In this document: positions 1-8,236 of the stretch, in pieces
Layout of the letters: each line of letters opens with the position of its first letter
Position numbering within the stretch: position 1 is the stretch's first letter
Source of the DNA: Thiohalocapsa sp.
Lineage (GTDB): Bacteria; Pseudomonadota; Gammaproteobacteria; Chromatiales; Chromatiaceae
Reading direction: 5' to 3'
DNA length: 54,799 nucleotides
Assembly: GCF_022340605.1 (NCBI RefSeq)
Contig: NZ_JAJDNQ010000140.1
Location: 1-54,799 of the forward strand
Position numbers and translations under genes: made by a program
The notes under the pieces: model-generated
Database searches by the model: none
What the model was told of the DNA's origin: nothing
What the model saw: the letters and a program-made list of their open reading frames with translations, nothing else

Positions 1-29
1 CGGCCTTGATCATAAGTCCGTCCACCGCC

Positions 30-88
30 GTGGGAGCGCCGTCCTCGGCGCGACGGGCGCCCGGTCGCGGCGGGGACGCCGCTCCCAC
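30..88. repeat. Inverted pair of REP-like element (family A)
   Basis: Two copies of a roughly 24-base element of the form GTGGGAGCG-N-CGTCC-(C/T)-CG-N-CGCGA lie head to head (30-54 and 64-88, the second reversed). The same element recurs at 10233-10265, 23782-23911, 26767-26856 and 28241-28266, always in intergenic DNA except inside nifE. The form is that of a REP/MITE-like palindromic unit. Confidence 0.8.
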
Positions 89-144
89 AGGACGAGCGCT
101 TGGTCGGAGTTACGATCAAGACCGAAATTCCGAGACCCTGCTGC

Positions 145-216
145 CTCGTTGTCGTTGTCGTTGTCGTAATCGAGTATCCGCACGGTTGAGATGACGATGA
201 CGATAACGACAACGAC
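145..216. repeat. Inverted TTGTCG / ACAACG hexamer tracts
   Basis: A run of TTGTCG hexamers (about 148-166) is followed by TAATCGAGTATCCG and then by the complementary run GACGATGACGATAACGACAACGAC (about 190-215, given here only as a pattern of GACGAT and AACGAC hexamers). The two halves could pair as a hairpin. A related arrangement with the same TAATCG/GATAC core occurs at 50075-50190, so this looks like a dispersed repeat and not a gene. Confidence 0.65.
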
Positions 217-227
217 CTGAGACGGTT

Positions 228-250
228 TCGGGACTTGCGCACTGTTGCAC
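228..250. repeat. Dispersed repeat also found at 13195-13217
   Basis: The 23 bases starting TTTCGGGACTTGCGC and ending CACTGTTGC are repeated, with one or two changes at the left edge, at 13195-13217 just downstream of the gene at 13219-13617. Both copies are intergenic. No function can be assigned. Confidence 0.6.
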
Positions 251-399
251 GAGTGCCCTTGCCCAATTTCCTGCTACCCGTGGCGACAGACGCTTCGGGA
301 GCTTCGGGATCTAATCAGTCGCATGCCGGCGCGGTTTTAGTGGTCGGCGCCCCGTGGCGGCGGCGCCAGCTGCGGCGAGTCAGCCATATGCCCGCCGGC

Positions 400-621
400 T
401 CAGGGGAGCAAGTCGGCGACTTGGATCACCGCATTCGGCGCCCCGAGCGGGTTCACCGCGCCGGTTTTTCCATAGCTCTCCAGAACCGCAAAGTCCTCGC
501 CGTGAGGCTCGCGGTAGACCTCAAGCAATCCCGTCTTCAGGTCCAGTATCCAGAACTCGGGGATGCCGTTGCGGGCGTAGAGCCGCTTCTTGGCGACGCG
601 GTCGAAGTACAGTGGCGCCGC
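400..621 (-). pseudogene. Uma2-family endonuclease C-terminal remnant
   Basis: Read on the minus strand, 74 codons open between an in-frame TGA (622-624) and the stop at 400-402 translate to a segment containing KRLYARNGIPEFWILDL, then LLEVYREPHGED and NAVIQVADLLP at the end. This is the typical C-terminal third of Uma2 (DUF820) proteins, a PD-(D/E)XK fold family that is very abundant in cyanobacteria and purple sulfur bacteria. There is no start codon in frame and the N-terminal catalytic part is not visible upstream (625-780) in any frame, so this is a truncated copy. Family assignment rests on pattern recognition of the motif order, not on an alignment. Confidence 0.65.
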
Positions 622-742
622 TCAGGAAGCGCGGGGTAGGAGCCCGTAGCACATCCAGAGACTGTGCCATCGCCGCTGCGCCGACGCGGATCAGTGAGAT
701 CGGGCAAGTATTCGCGCTCGCCACCGAACGACGCGCGCTCCT

Positions 743-828
743 GTAGGTCGGGCCGACGAAGGAGGCGCGGCAATCAGGCGGTTACGTTGCGCGCATCCTG
801 TCGGGCTTCGTACCTCAGCCCGACCTAC
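743..828. repeat. Inverted repeat GTAGGTCGGG...CCCGACCTAC (family C)
   Basis: Ten-base arms GTAGGTCGGG (743-752) and CCCGACCTAC (819-828) flank about 66 bases with a second internal TCGGGC/GGCCGA pairing. A similar half element lies at 21922-21948 and the same arm ends the element at 17490-17568. It sits downstream of the EF-G-like gene and may act as a transcript end, but there is no T tract. Confidence 0.6.
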
Positions 829-930
829 GACGGATTCTTACCCAGTCTCGCATCAGCGCCTCGGCGCGCGGTGGCGCTGACCTTGGAGACGATGCGGCTT
901 GCTCGCGCTCACCGCATACGACGGGTTGCT

Positions 931-2979
931 TCAGTCGTCACTCGCGCGCTGGAAGGCGTCGCTCAGTTGCTTCTGGATGTTGGCGGGCACCGCCTCGTAG
1001 TGGCTAAGCTCGATGGCGTAGGTGCCGTCGCCGCCGGTGATGGACTTGAGCCTGGACTCGTAGCCTTCGAGCTCCGCCAGCGGCACCTCGCCCTCGATGA
1101 CGATGCGCCCGCGGCTCTTGGACTCGCTGCCGTTGATGCGCCCGCGCCGTCCCGACAGGTCGCCGGCGAGGTCGCCCATGTTGCTGTCGGGCGCGGTGAT
1201 GCGGATCTTGACGATGGGCTCCAGGATCACGGGCTTGGCCTTGTCCACGGCCTCCAGGAAGGCCTTCTTGCCGGCGGTGGCGAAGGCGATGTCCTTGGAG
1301 TCCACCGGGTGGGACTTGCCGTCGTACACGGCCACGCGGACATCCTGCAGCGGATAGCCGGCGATGGCGCCTTCATCCAGAACCTGGCGCACGCCCTTCT
1401 CGATGGACGGGATGAACTGGTTCGGGATGCAGCCGCCGACGGTCTCGTCCGCGAACTCGAAACCTGCCCCCTGCTCGCGCGGCTCGATGCGCAGGTACAC
1501 CTCGCCGAACTGGCCCGCGCCGCCGGTCTGCTTCTTGTGGCGATGATGGCCCTCGGCCTTGGCCGTGATGGTCTCGCGGTAGGGGATGCTCGGCGGCTTG
1601 GTCTCGATGTCCACGTGGAACTGCTCGGAGAGCCGCCGCATCAGCACCTTCAGGTGCAGCTCGCCGAGGCCGCGCATCACCGTCTCGTTGGCGGCGGCGT
1701 TGTGCTCGACGTGGAAGCAGGGGTCTTCGGCCTCCAGCTTGTGCAGCGCGTCGGTGAGCTTCTGCTCGTCGCCGCGCTTGGCGACGTTGACGGCGAGGCC
1801 GAACAGCGGAATCGGGCACTCGATGCTCTTCAGATGGAAATGGTCCTCGTCGTGACTATCGTGCAGCACGGCATCGAAGTGCATGTCGTCTACGCGGGTG
1901 ACGGCGAGGATGTCGCCGGGCACGCCCTCGTCGTCCTCGATCAGCTCGGCGCCGTGCACGCGGAACAGGTGGTTGACCTTGAAGGGCTTGCGGGCGTCGC
2001 CGATGAAGAGCTGGGTGTTCGGCGTGATGCGCCCCTGGTGGATGCGGAAGATGCCGATCTTGCCCCGGAAGGGGTCGTTGATGATCTTGAACACGTGTGC
2101 GATGGCGTGCTTGCCCGGGTCCGGCGTTACCGCGACCGGCTGCATGTTGGCACCCTCGCCCTTCATGAAGGCCGGCGGGTTGCCTTCTGCCGGGTTCGGC
2201 ATGAGCCGGGTCAGGATCTCCAAGAGCTCGGGGATGCCGGTGCCGGTCTCGGCGGAGCAGAAGCAGATGGGCACCAGGTGTGCCTCGCGCAGGGCCTCCT
2301 CGAAGGCGTCGTGGAGCTGCTCGGGTCTAAGCTCCTGGCCTTGCTCCAGGTAGACGTCCATGAGGTCCTCGTCCACCTCCACGACCTGGTCGATGATCTG
2401 GCTGTGGGCCTCTTCGACGCTGGAGAAGTCGGCGCCCTCGCCGGCCGGGTTGAAGAAGCAGTCGATGACGCGCTTGCCGCCCTCCGCCGGCAGGTTGATG
2501 GGCAGGCACTCGGCGCCGAAGGCGTCGCGGATCTGGGTCGTGAGCTCGCCGAGGTCCACACCGTCCGCGTCGATGCGGTTAATGATGAACATGCGGCAGA
2601 GGTTGCGCCGGTCGGCGGCGTTCCACATGCGCTGAGTCAGGTTCTCAATGCCGTTCTCGGCATTGACGACGATGGCGGCGGTCTCCACGGCGCTCAGCAC
2701 CGACAGCGCCCGGCCGAGGAAGTCGGGGTAGCCGGGCGCATCCAGCAGGTTGATGTGCTTGCCGTGGGTGGTGAAGCCGGTGATGCCGACATCGAGCGAG
2801 TGCTTAAGGTCCTTCTCCATGTCGTCCCAGTCGCAGACCGCCGTACCCTTGGCGACGCTGCCCGGCTCCTTGATGGCACCGGCGGCAGCAAGAAGTGCTT
2901 CCACCAGCGTGGTCTTGCCGGCTCCGGCATGGCCGACGAGGGCGACGTTGCGGACGTCCTCCGCGTTGTATTCGGACAT
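931..2979 (-). CDS. Elongation factor G-like GTPase (EF-G paralog)
   Basis: A 682-residue translational GTPase with the five-domain EF-G layout. The P-loop is GHAGAGKTT near residue 16, switch II is DAPGYPDF near residue 80, and the G4 base-recognition motif reads NRIDAD in place of the NKMD of classical EF-G. That G4 form and the N-terminus MSEYNAEDVRN are typical of the EF-G-II/EF-G-like group, whose members often differ from fusA in translocation or recycling activity. A GGAGQFGEV element in domain IV is conserved. The start at 2979 has AGGG seven bases upstream. The gene stands alone, not in the str operon with rpsL/rpsG/tuf, which also argues that it is a paralog and not the main fusA. 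Its precise ribosomal role cannot be read from sequence. Confidence 0.9.
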   Translation of the reverse strand: MSEYNAEDVRNVALVGHAGAGKTTLVEALLAAAGAIKEPGSVAKGTAVCDWDDMEKDLKHSLDVGITGFTTHGKHINLLDAPGYPDFLGRALSVLSAVETAAIVVNAENGIENLTQRMWNAADRRNLCRMFIINRIDADGVDLGELTTQIRDAFGAECLPINLPAEGGKRVIDCFFNPAGEGADFSSVEEAHSQIIDQVVEVDEDLMDVYLEQGQELRPEQLHDAFEEALREAHLVPICFCSAETGTGIPELLEILTRLMPNPAEGNPPAFMKGEGANMQPVAVTPDPGKHAIAHVFKIINDPFRGKIGIFRIHQGRITPNTQLFIGDARKPFKVNHLFRVHGAELIEDDEGVPGDILAVTRVDDMHFDAVLHDSHDEDHFHLKSIECPIPLFGLAVNVAKRGDEQKLTDALHKLEAEDPCFHVEHNAAANETVMRGLGELHLKVLMRRLSEQFHVDIETKPPSIPYRETITAKAEGHHRHKKQTGGAGQFGEVYLRIEPREQGAGFEFADETVGGCIPNQFIPSIEKGVRQVLDEGAIAGYPLQDVRVAVYDGKSHPVDSKDIAFATAGKKAFLEAVDKAKPVILEPIVKIRITAPDSNMGDLAGDLSGRRGRINGSESKSRGRIVIEGEVPLAELEGYESRLKSITGGDGTYAIELSHYEAVPANIQKQLSDAFQRASDD

Positions 2980-3218
2980 GGATTGACCCTTGATCGTTAA
3001 GCGGTTTTCGGGAATGGCGGTCGGCGTTGTCCAGGGCAGGACCGCGCGTTGGTCGAGTATATCGTAACGCCCTTGTCACGCGCGGCGGGGCGCCGGCGCG
3101 AATCGCCACAGACTGTGCTTTGCGTCAAGTCGGCCGTGCGGCTATGGTGCCAAGGGCTAGGGACCAGGGACCGGGGCTGGCCGCTGGATGCGTTCTTCCT
3201 GCAGTGGAGTCGCCGTCG

Positions 3219-4853
3219 ATGTTCGACGCCATCACCTGGATTGCTGTCGCCTTTGGCGCCGGCGTTGCCGCCAAACAGTATGGGCTGCCGCCGCTGGTGG
3301 GCTATCTGGTCGCCGGTTTCGTGCTGCATGGGCTCGGCGCCGAGTCGGGACCCCTGATAGAGACGCTGTCGGAACTCGGCGTCACGCTCCTGCTGTTCAC
3401 CATCGGCCTGAAACTCAAGCCGAAGAGTCTGGCGGCGCCGCAAGTGTGGGGCGTGGCATCGCTGCACATGGTGGCGATCGTCGCGCTGCTGGTGCCGTTG
3501 CTCCTGACCTTCGGCAACCTCGGTCTCCCGCATCTGGCGGACATGGAATACGGTCCGGCGCTGGTGCTGGCCTTCGCGCTCAGCTTCTCCAGCACCGTGT
3601 TCGCGGTGAAGGTGCTGGAGGAGAAGGGCGAAATGGGCTCCCTCTACGGCACCATCGCCATCGGCATCCTCATCGTGCAGGATCTCATTGCGGTACTGTT
3701 TCTGGCCTTCACGGCTGGCAAGATCCCGACCTTCTGGGCGCTCGGGCTGCTTGCCGTCTTCTACGCGCGTCCGCTGCTGTTCTGGCTCCTGGAGCGGGTG
3801 GGACACGGCGAGCTGCTGCTGTTGTTCGGCCTCACGCTCGGGCTCGGGTTCTCGGAGCTCTGCGAGCTCGCGCGGGTCAAGGGCGATCTCGGTGCACTCG
3901 TGATCGGCGTCTTGGTCGCCCAGCATCCGAAGTCCGGTGAGCTGGCGAAGGCGCTGCTCGGCCTGAAGGATCTCTTCCTGGTGGGTTTCTTCTTGAGCAT
4001 CGGGCTCACCGCGACGCCGAGCCTGGACATGCTGCCGGTGGTGATCCTGCTGCTGGCGGCACTGCTGCTGAAGGGCTTCCTGTTCGAGCAACTGCTGCTC
4101 GGCTTTCGGCTGCGGGCACGTACGGCCCTGCTCGGCGCGTTGACCCTGTTCAGCTATAGCGAGTTTGGTCTCATCGTCGCCGCCGTGGCCAACAAGAATG
4201 GGTGGTTGTCCTCGGACTGGCTAGCTATCGTCGCTATCACCGTGGCCCTGTCCTTCGTCATCGCCTCGCCGCTCAATGCGCAGTCGCACGCGCTCTACGA
4301 GCTGTTCAGCGCCCGGCTGCGGCGCCAGGAACGCAGCAAGCGCCTGGACGTGGAACGCGAGATCGACCCCGGCGATGCGGACGTGATGATCGTGGGGATG
4401 GGGCGCGTCGGTCGCGGCGCCTACGACTTCCTGGTCCAGGAACGGGGGCTGCGGCCGGTGGGCATCGACGCCGATCCGGACAGCGTGAAACGGCACAAGG
4501 CCGCGGGCCGCAACGTCGTGCAGGGCTCGGCGACGGACGCCGACTTCTGGCACCGGCTGCACCTCGACGACGGTCATATCAAGCTCGTGCTGCTGGCCAT
4601 GCCGCAGGCGCACGAGAACGTCTTCGCCGCCGAGCACCTGCTGAAGGAGGGCTTCAGGGGCAGCGTCGGGGCCATCGCCAAGTTCCCGGACGATGAGGCA
4701 GCGCTGCGCGCCGCCGGTGTGCATCAGGTGTTCAATCTCTACGCCGAGGCCGGTGCCGGCCTTGCCCAGCACGTGTGCTCGGCGCTGACGCCGAGCGCGG
4801 ATGATCCGGACAGCGGCGCACCAGGAGCGGGCACGTCGGCCTGCGTCACCTGA
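3219..4853 (+). CDS. CPA2-family cation/proton antiporter with RCK domain (KefB/YbaL type)
   Basis: The protein of about 544 residues starts MFDAITWIAVAFGAG and has some 11-12 hydrophobic segments over residues 5-375, the Na+/H+ exchanger fold of the CPA2 family, followed by a cytoplasmic TrkA-N (RCK) nucleotide-binding domain from about residue 390. The Rossmann motif there is VGMGRVGRGAYDFL, followed by GIDADPD. Such proteins exchange K+ or Na+ for H+ at the inner membrane under control of NAD(H) or another ligand. An upstream extension of the frame to 3027 looks non-coding, and ATG 3219 begins exactly at the first membrane segment, so it was preferred; a GGAG lies 11 bases upstream. Ion specificity is not determinable here. 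In a halophile, a role in ion homeostasis is a natural inference. Confidence 0.88.
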   Translation: MFDAITWIAVAFGAGVAAKQYGLPPLVGYLVAGFVLHGLGAESGPLIETLSELGVTLLLFTIGLKLKPKSLAAPQVWGVASLHMVAIVALLVPLLLTFGNLGLPHLADMEYGPALVLAFALSFSSTVFAVKVLEEKGEMGSLYGTIAIGILIVQDLIAVLFLAFTAGKIPTFWALGLLAVFYARPLLFWLLERVGHGELLLLFGLTLGLGFSELCELARVKGDLGALVIGVLVAQHPKSGELAKALLGLKDLFLVGFFLSIGLTATPSLDMLPVVILLLAALLLKGFLFEQLLLGFRLRARTALLGALTLFSYSEFGLIVAAVANKNGWLSSDWLAIVAITVALSFVIASPLNAQSHALYELFSARLRRQERSKRLDVEREIDPGDADVMIVGMGRVGRGAYDFLVQERGLRPVGIDADPDSVKRHKAAGRNVVQGSATDADFWHRLHLDDGHIKLVLLAMPQAHENVFAAEHLLKEGFRGSVGAIAKFPDDEAALRAAGVHQVFNLYAEAGAGLAQHVCSALTPSADDPDSGAPGAGTSACVT

Positions 4854-4923
4854 GCCGTGCCGGCGCTGCCGCGTCGTGGCGTCGGCGTCTGGCCAGATTC
4901 GGTCCTTCGTGCAAGACGCGGGC

Positions 4924-4950
4924 AAAAAAAAGCGGCCAATTGTTGGCCGC
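4924..4950 (-). terminator. Rho-independent terminator, minus orientation
   Basis: GCGGCCAA (4932-4939), loop TTG, TTGGCCGC (4943-4950) form a perfect 8-bp stem. On the minus strand the stem is followed directly by eight T residues (plus-strand A run 4924-4931). This is a canonical intrinsic terminator for a transcript coming from the right. No recognised minus-strand gene lies between it and fdxB at 6226, so it either ends nif operon read-through or an unannotated RNA. As a plus-strand terminator for the antiporter it lacks a T tract. Confidence 0.7.
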
Positions 4951-5441
4951 CAAAGGACGCACAGCTAGGGACCGGTGTCGTGCAGCCACGCTGGTCGCGG
5001 GCGCGCGGTGATCGAAAAGAGAATCGATGCGCTTGCGTCTCTGAAAATACCCCGTCAGGTTCTGAGTTAAAGATTAGTCCTACTGACCCCTAAGCATGAA
5101 CCCTGCTCATCGGGCCTGACGGCACGTCTGTCGGGGTTGCCTGCGGCGTAGCGCGTGCGCTCGATGGTCCAGAGCTTAAGCATGCAGCATCCGCGGCGGT
5201 GCCGTTGTGACGGGCGTCTTGGGATGCCGGTGCCGGACGTGGCGCGGCGACCTGCATCATCGATCCCACCCGAAACAGCGGCCGATGTTAGCATTCCGCG
5301 CCGACGGATCTGGGGCTGGACAGAGGACGCTGCAACGGCGTCGGCGGCCAGCCGGCCAAGACTGTCACCGCCATCTCTCGCACATAGACCTTCATCGTTT
5401 CGTTAGCGGTTGGCCGGGTAGCCGGGCAATCCTTTAGGGGT
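4951..5441. other. Intergenic region, no gene recognised
   Basis: About 490 bases without a convincing reading frame. It contains an AT-richer patch at 5000-5100 and the imperfect inverted repeat GTCAG/CTGAC flanking 5056-5089. A minus-strand small RNA ending at the 4924-4950 terminator is possible, but no clear -35/-10 pair could be fixed. Confidence 0.4.
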
Positions 5442-5445
5442 ATGT

Positions 5446-6060
5446 ATGTACTATCTGATCAAAGACTTGTTGGACGGATTGTTTGGAAAGCCATCGCCTC
5501 GCCGGGCACCGCCGGCCGCGGCGGCGGATGCGCCGGCGCTGGCGGCGGAGCTCAGTGCCGCGGCTCCGCCGGCCGCGGCCGCGCAGCAGCCCCCGCGGAC
5601 CGAGCCGCCGGCCACGGCTTGGCCGGCGCCGAGCGCGGTTCCGGCCGCGGCCCCGCGGCAGTCATCGGAGCGAGCTCTCGCGGCAGCGCCAAGACACACC
5701 AATCCGACACCCGCCGCATCGGCCATGGCGACCGGCAGCCTGGCGGCTCTCGAGCAGGCTGCGACCGAGAAGACAACCGCCTTGAAGGCGCCGGCCGCGA
5801 AGAAGGCGACCGCGCCGAAGTCGGCGGCGGAAAAGAAGGCCGCCAAGAAGACTGCTGCAAAGACGACCGCAGCGCAGAAGAGCGCGCCGAAGAAGACGCC
5901 GCCCGGGAGTGCGGCAGCGAACAAGGCGGCCACCAAGAAGGTGGCAGACAAGAAGGCCGTAACCGATAAGGCGGCCGATAAGAAGGCCGCAACCAAGGCC
6001 AGCGAATCAGCCGCCAAGCCGGCTGGCGCCAAGAGGGCGCCGGCCAAGCCCAGCGCGTGA
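5446..6060 (+). CDS. Lysine/alanine-rich histone H1-like protein
   Basis: A 204-residue protein starting MYYLIKDLLDGLFGKP. A short hydrophobic N-terminus is followed by an alanine/proline-rich linker (about residues 20-105) and a strongly basic C-terminal half made of KKA, AKKA and KKAA units with scattered Thr, Ser and Asp, ending AKPSA. The composition is that of bacterial histone H1-like or AlgP-like DNA-binding tails. Of two nearby ATGs (5442 and 5446) the second gives the Ala/Lys frame and has AGGGG five bases upstream at 5436-5440. The opposite strand is also open across the same DNA (Ala-rich, hydrophobic) and is taken as a shadow. It is convergent with fdxB. A role in nucleoid compaction is inferred from composition only. 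Confidence 0.7.
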   Translation: MYYLIKDLLDGLFGKPSPRRAPPAAAADAPALAAELSAAAPPAAAAQQPPRTEPPATAWPAPSAVPAAAPRQSSERALAAAPRHTNPTPAASAMATGSLAALEQAATEKTTALKAPAAKKATAPKSAAEKKAAKKTAAKTTAAQKSAPKKTPPGSAAANKAATKKVADKKAVTDKAADKKAATKASESAAKPAGAKRAPAKPSA

Positions 6061-6225
6061 CCGGCGCATGACTGGCGCGGCCGAGGCCGAGTTCGGGGCT
6101 CACGGTCGTGCCACGGTCACCGCGGCCCTTTCGGGGGCAGGCACCTCGGCCGGTGCCCGCTCCGCCCGGGCGCTGGCGCCGGGCCGGGCAAGCGAACGGA
6201 CGGGCGATGTGCCGCCGTGCCCGGC

Positions 6226-6534
6226 TCAGGCGGCGAGCGGCTGCGGCTCGTGGCTCAGGCAGCCCTTGGGGCAGACCCGCGAGCAGGACTCGCAGCCGAT
6301 GCAGTCCATGACGTTCTTCAGGTTCATGACCATGCCGGGCGCCTCGTCGAACTCGTCGTCGAAGTCGTCATCGTCGTCGAGGTCCAAGTCGTCCCGGTCG
6401 ATGAGCTCGAAGACGTCGCGCGGGCAGACCTTGAAGCAGCGCCCGCAGCCGATGCAGTTGTTCTGGTTCAGTGCCGTGACGAATGCCGGGGTCCACTGGG
6501 ACCCGCCGCGGGTCAGGCCGGTGATGGTGCTCAT
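6226..6534 (-). CDS. fdxB: Ferredoxin III, nif-specific (2[4Fe-4S])
   Basis: A 102-residue ferredoxin with two cluster motifs: CIGCGRCFKVCP (Cys27, 30, 33, 37) and CIGCESCSRVCPKGC near residues 78-92. The N-terminus MSTITGLTRGG is characteristic of the FdxB family found in nif clusters. Between the motifs lies a very acidic stretch (about residues 46-66, mostly Asp), which is also usual in this subfamily. FdxB is thought to carry electrons for FeMo-cofactor assembly or for nitrogenase. It is the last recognised gene of the nifE-led operon, 102 bases after the DUF683 gene. Confidence 0.93.
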   Translation of the reverse strand: MSTITGLTRGGSQWTPAFVTALNQNNCIGCGRCFKVCPRDVFELIDRDDLDLDDDDDFDDEFDEAPGMVMNLKNVMDCIGCESCSRVCPKGCLSHEPQPLAA

Positions 6535-6636
6535 GTCGCTCTCCGTTGAGGGGCAGGGGACTGGCCGGTGGGGCGGGCTCGCCGCGCCAAACCCTGCCGT
6601 GCTCCCGATGTCGAGCCCCTTTGGTTCAGGTGATGC

Positions 6637-6849
6637 TCAGGCGGCCGCCTCCGCGGCCTTGAGTCTTGCGTTGGCCTCCGCCCAGGCCTGGCAGGCTTCG
6701 TACGTAGCCTGGGCCACGGCGGGGATTTCCTCGTAGGCCGCCGGCAGGCGGTCCTCCACCAGGTCGTGCAGCTCGCTGGCACGCTCGCTGGCGATGCGCT
6801 TGGCCTTCTTGACGGCCTTCTCCAGGCTCTTCAGGTCTTCGTCAGTCAT
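6637..6849 (-). CDS. DUF683 / CCE_0567-type nif-associated protein
   Basis: A 70-residue, entirely helical protein beginning MTDEDLKSLEKAVKKAKR, with a charged N-terminal coiled-coil half and an Ala-rich end. Length, sequence style and position between a DUF269 gene and fdxB match the small DUF683 proteins of nif clusters, one of which (CCE_0567 of Cyanothece) was reported as a metal-binding helical protein. The function in nitrogen fixation is not established. It is preceded by 188 bases containing GGGCTGA-type short tandem repeats (6896-6930) and a CGCACTTCGCAC repeat fragment. Confidence 0.8.
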   Translation of the reverse strand: MTDEDLKSLEKAVKKAKRIASERASELHDLVEDRLPAAYEEIPAVAQATYEACQAWAEANARLKAAEAAA

Positions 6850-6895
6850 GGGTCTCTACTCTGCTCAACTTGTCACGGCCCGGGGGCTGAAATGA

Positions 6896-6968
6896 GGGGC
6901 TGAGGGCTGAGGGCTGGGGGCTGGGGGCTGGCTGGGCCAGCCACGCAATTCGCACTTCGCACTCAGAA
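6896..6968. repeat. GGGCTGA heptamer run and GCACTTCGCAC fragment
   Basis: Between the DUF683 and DUF269 genes, GGGCTGA/GGGCTGG heptamers recur about six times (6896-6930), followed by the short palindrome GGCTGGGCCAGCC and a CGCACTTCGCACTC fragment of repeat family D. The repeat lies inside the presumed nif operon transcript. Confidence 0.6.
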
Positions 6969-7037
6969 CGTCGGAGCGTTGGCGGCGGTGTTGCTCAGTT
7001 GCCCCGATGCGCACCCGTACTTTGTACCCCGTACTTC

Positions 7038-7508
7038 CTACAGCCCCGCCACGTCCGGATACTCGCCCACCAGCTCCAGCGCCACGGACAGGTGCTTGTC
7101 GGCCTCGTCCTTCATCTTGCTCAGGCTCGGGAAGCCGAAGCGGTGCACGTCGCGCACGGCGCGGTCCAGCACCACCAGCTTGCCGACGGTGATGAGCACG
7201 CGACCGAAGCCCTCGTGGGTGAGGTTCACCAGCGGCACGGCCATGCGCCCGCACTCCTGCTCGATCAGCGCGGAGATGGCGTTATAGAACACCTTGATGC
7301 GTGCGACGACGATCTCGTCGGGGTCGCCGACGATGGGCAGCTCGCGCTTTTCTTCCTTGGTGAGCACGAAGGGTGCCAGGACCTCTGCCGGGGACTGGTT
7401 GTCGGCGGTGCCGTAGGCGTCGATGGCGCGCATCTGGCGCACCATCTCGAGGCCGAAATCGGTGGTCAGAACTGGGTCGTCGGCGGCGATTTTGGAGGTA
7501 GTGGTCAT
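7038..7508 (-). CDS. NifX-associated nitrogen fixation protein (DUF269)
   Basis: A 156-residue protein starting MTTTSKIAADDPVL and containing FGLEMVRQMRAIDAYG and KKEEKRELPIVGD-like text (here TKEEKRELPIVGD), both hallmarks of the DUF269/TIGR02935 family that follows nifX in most proteobacterial nif clusters. A longer frame to 8033 runs through repeats and the RseC gene and was rejected: ATG 7508 coincides with the start of family similarity. The biochemical role is unknown; conservation with nifX suggests a part in FeMo-cofactor trafficking. The C-terminal half (VGKLVVLDRAVRDVHRFGF) is also well conserved in the family. Confidence 0.9.
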   Translation of the reverse strand: MTTTSKIAADDPVLTTDFGLEMVRQMRAIDAYGTADNQSPAEVLAPFVLTKEEKRELPIVGDPDEIVVARIKVFYNAISALIEQECGRMAVPLVNLTHEGFGRVLITVGKLVVLDRAVRDVHRFGFPSLSKMKDEADKHLSVALELVGEYPDVAGL

Positions 7509-7539
7509 GGTTGGCTTGGGTCTTTCTAAGGGTTCAATG

Positions 7540-7619
7540 CGAAGTGCGAAGTGCGAAGTGCGAAGTGCCTGGATCGCAGTGGCTCGGCCCCGCGCACTTC
7601 GCACGCCGCACTGCGCACT
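7540..7619. repeat. GAAGTGC tandem repeat with inverted partner (family D)
   Basis: Four GCGAAGT heptamers in tandem (7540-7568) are followed, 25 bases later, by the complementary CGCACTTCGCACGCCGCACTGCGCAC run (7593-7618, given as a pattern). The halves could form a long hairpin inside the nif operon. Related copies lie at 47575-47745 and 53524-53605. Confidence 0.75.
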
Positions 7620-7624
7620 ATTCT

Positions 7625-8107
7625 TCATCCCGCCACTGTCGGATGCGGCGGCTCGCAGGTCACGTAGCCAGCGGTGGTCGCACGCCGCAGCAGGACCGGG
7701 CGAAAGCGGGCCTTGGCGCCGCTGCCGCCGGTGATGAGTCCCGCAAGCCAAAGCCCGGCGAGCAGGCCGACGACGCCGGTGGCTGCGCCGGCGGTGTCGC
7801 CGAGCCCAGCCGCCTGGGCGCCGCCGGCGGCCCCGAACAACGCCAGCAGGGGCAGCAGGTACGCGGCCAGCGACGCGCGCACCAGCATGCGGCTGCGGAT
7901 GCCGATGATGACCCGCTCCCCGGTGGCGAGCCCGAGGTGGTCGATCACGCGCAGGCGGGTGCTGTTGCCGTTGCCGAACAGCTTGGCGACGGTGGCGGTG
8001 CCGCAGGCGTTGCCGTGCCCGCAAGTGGAGCAACTGCTTTGGCGCGGCACCTCCACCAGGGCGGCGCCGTCAGCCACGGCGACAACGGCGGCTTCTTGTT
8101 CAATCAT
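7625..8107 (-). CDS. RseC/MucC-family membrane protein in nif operon
   Basis: A 160-residue protein starting MIEQEAAVVAVADGA, with a conserved cysteine cluster CSTCGHGNAC (about residues 25-34) that can bind an Fe-S centre, the G-x-R segment STRLRVIDHLGL, and two membrane segments (about residues 75-93 and 100-122). This is the architecture of the RseC family, whose members reduce SoxR together with Rnf-type complexes. Placement among nif genes resembles Rnf-linked electron supply to nitrogenase, so an electron-transfer accessory role is the likeliest reading. ATG 8107 was chosen over 8140 because family similarity begins there. It lies 129 bases after nifX. Confidence 0.8.
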   Translation of the reverse strand: MIEQEAAVVAVADGAALVEVPRQSSCSTCGHGNACGTATVAKLFGNGNSTRLRVIDHLGLATGERVIIGIRSRMLVRASLAAYLLPLLALFGAAGGAQAAGLGDTAGAATGVVGLLAGLWLAGLITGGSGAKARFRPVLLRRATTAGYVTCEPPHPTVAG

Positions 8108-8236
8108 GGTCTGCGCTCGTGATCGGTTTCTCTTGTTCACGTCGGTTCGGTGCGGTTGCCAGCGATGCGCGCCAAGGACCGAGCCCTGGGGTTGTCACGC
8201 GGCTTGTGGCCCTGAGCACTCGGCGCTCGGCCCTTC

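Noticed and set aside
664..3000. Long plus-strand frame (778 codons) opposite the EF-G-like gene
   Set aside because: It is the antisense of a clear GTPase gene, has Val/Leu/Ala/Arg shadow composition and no recognisable motif; high GC keeps antisense frames open.
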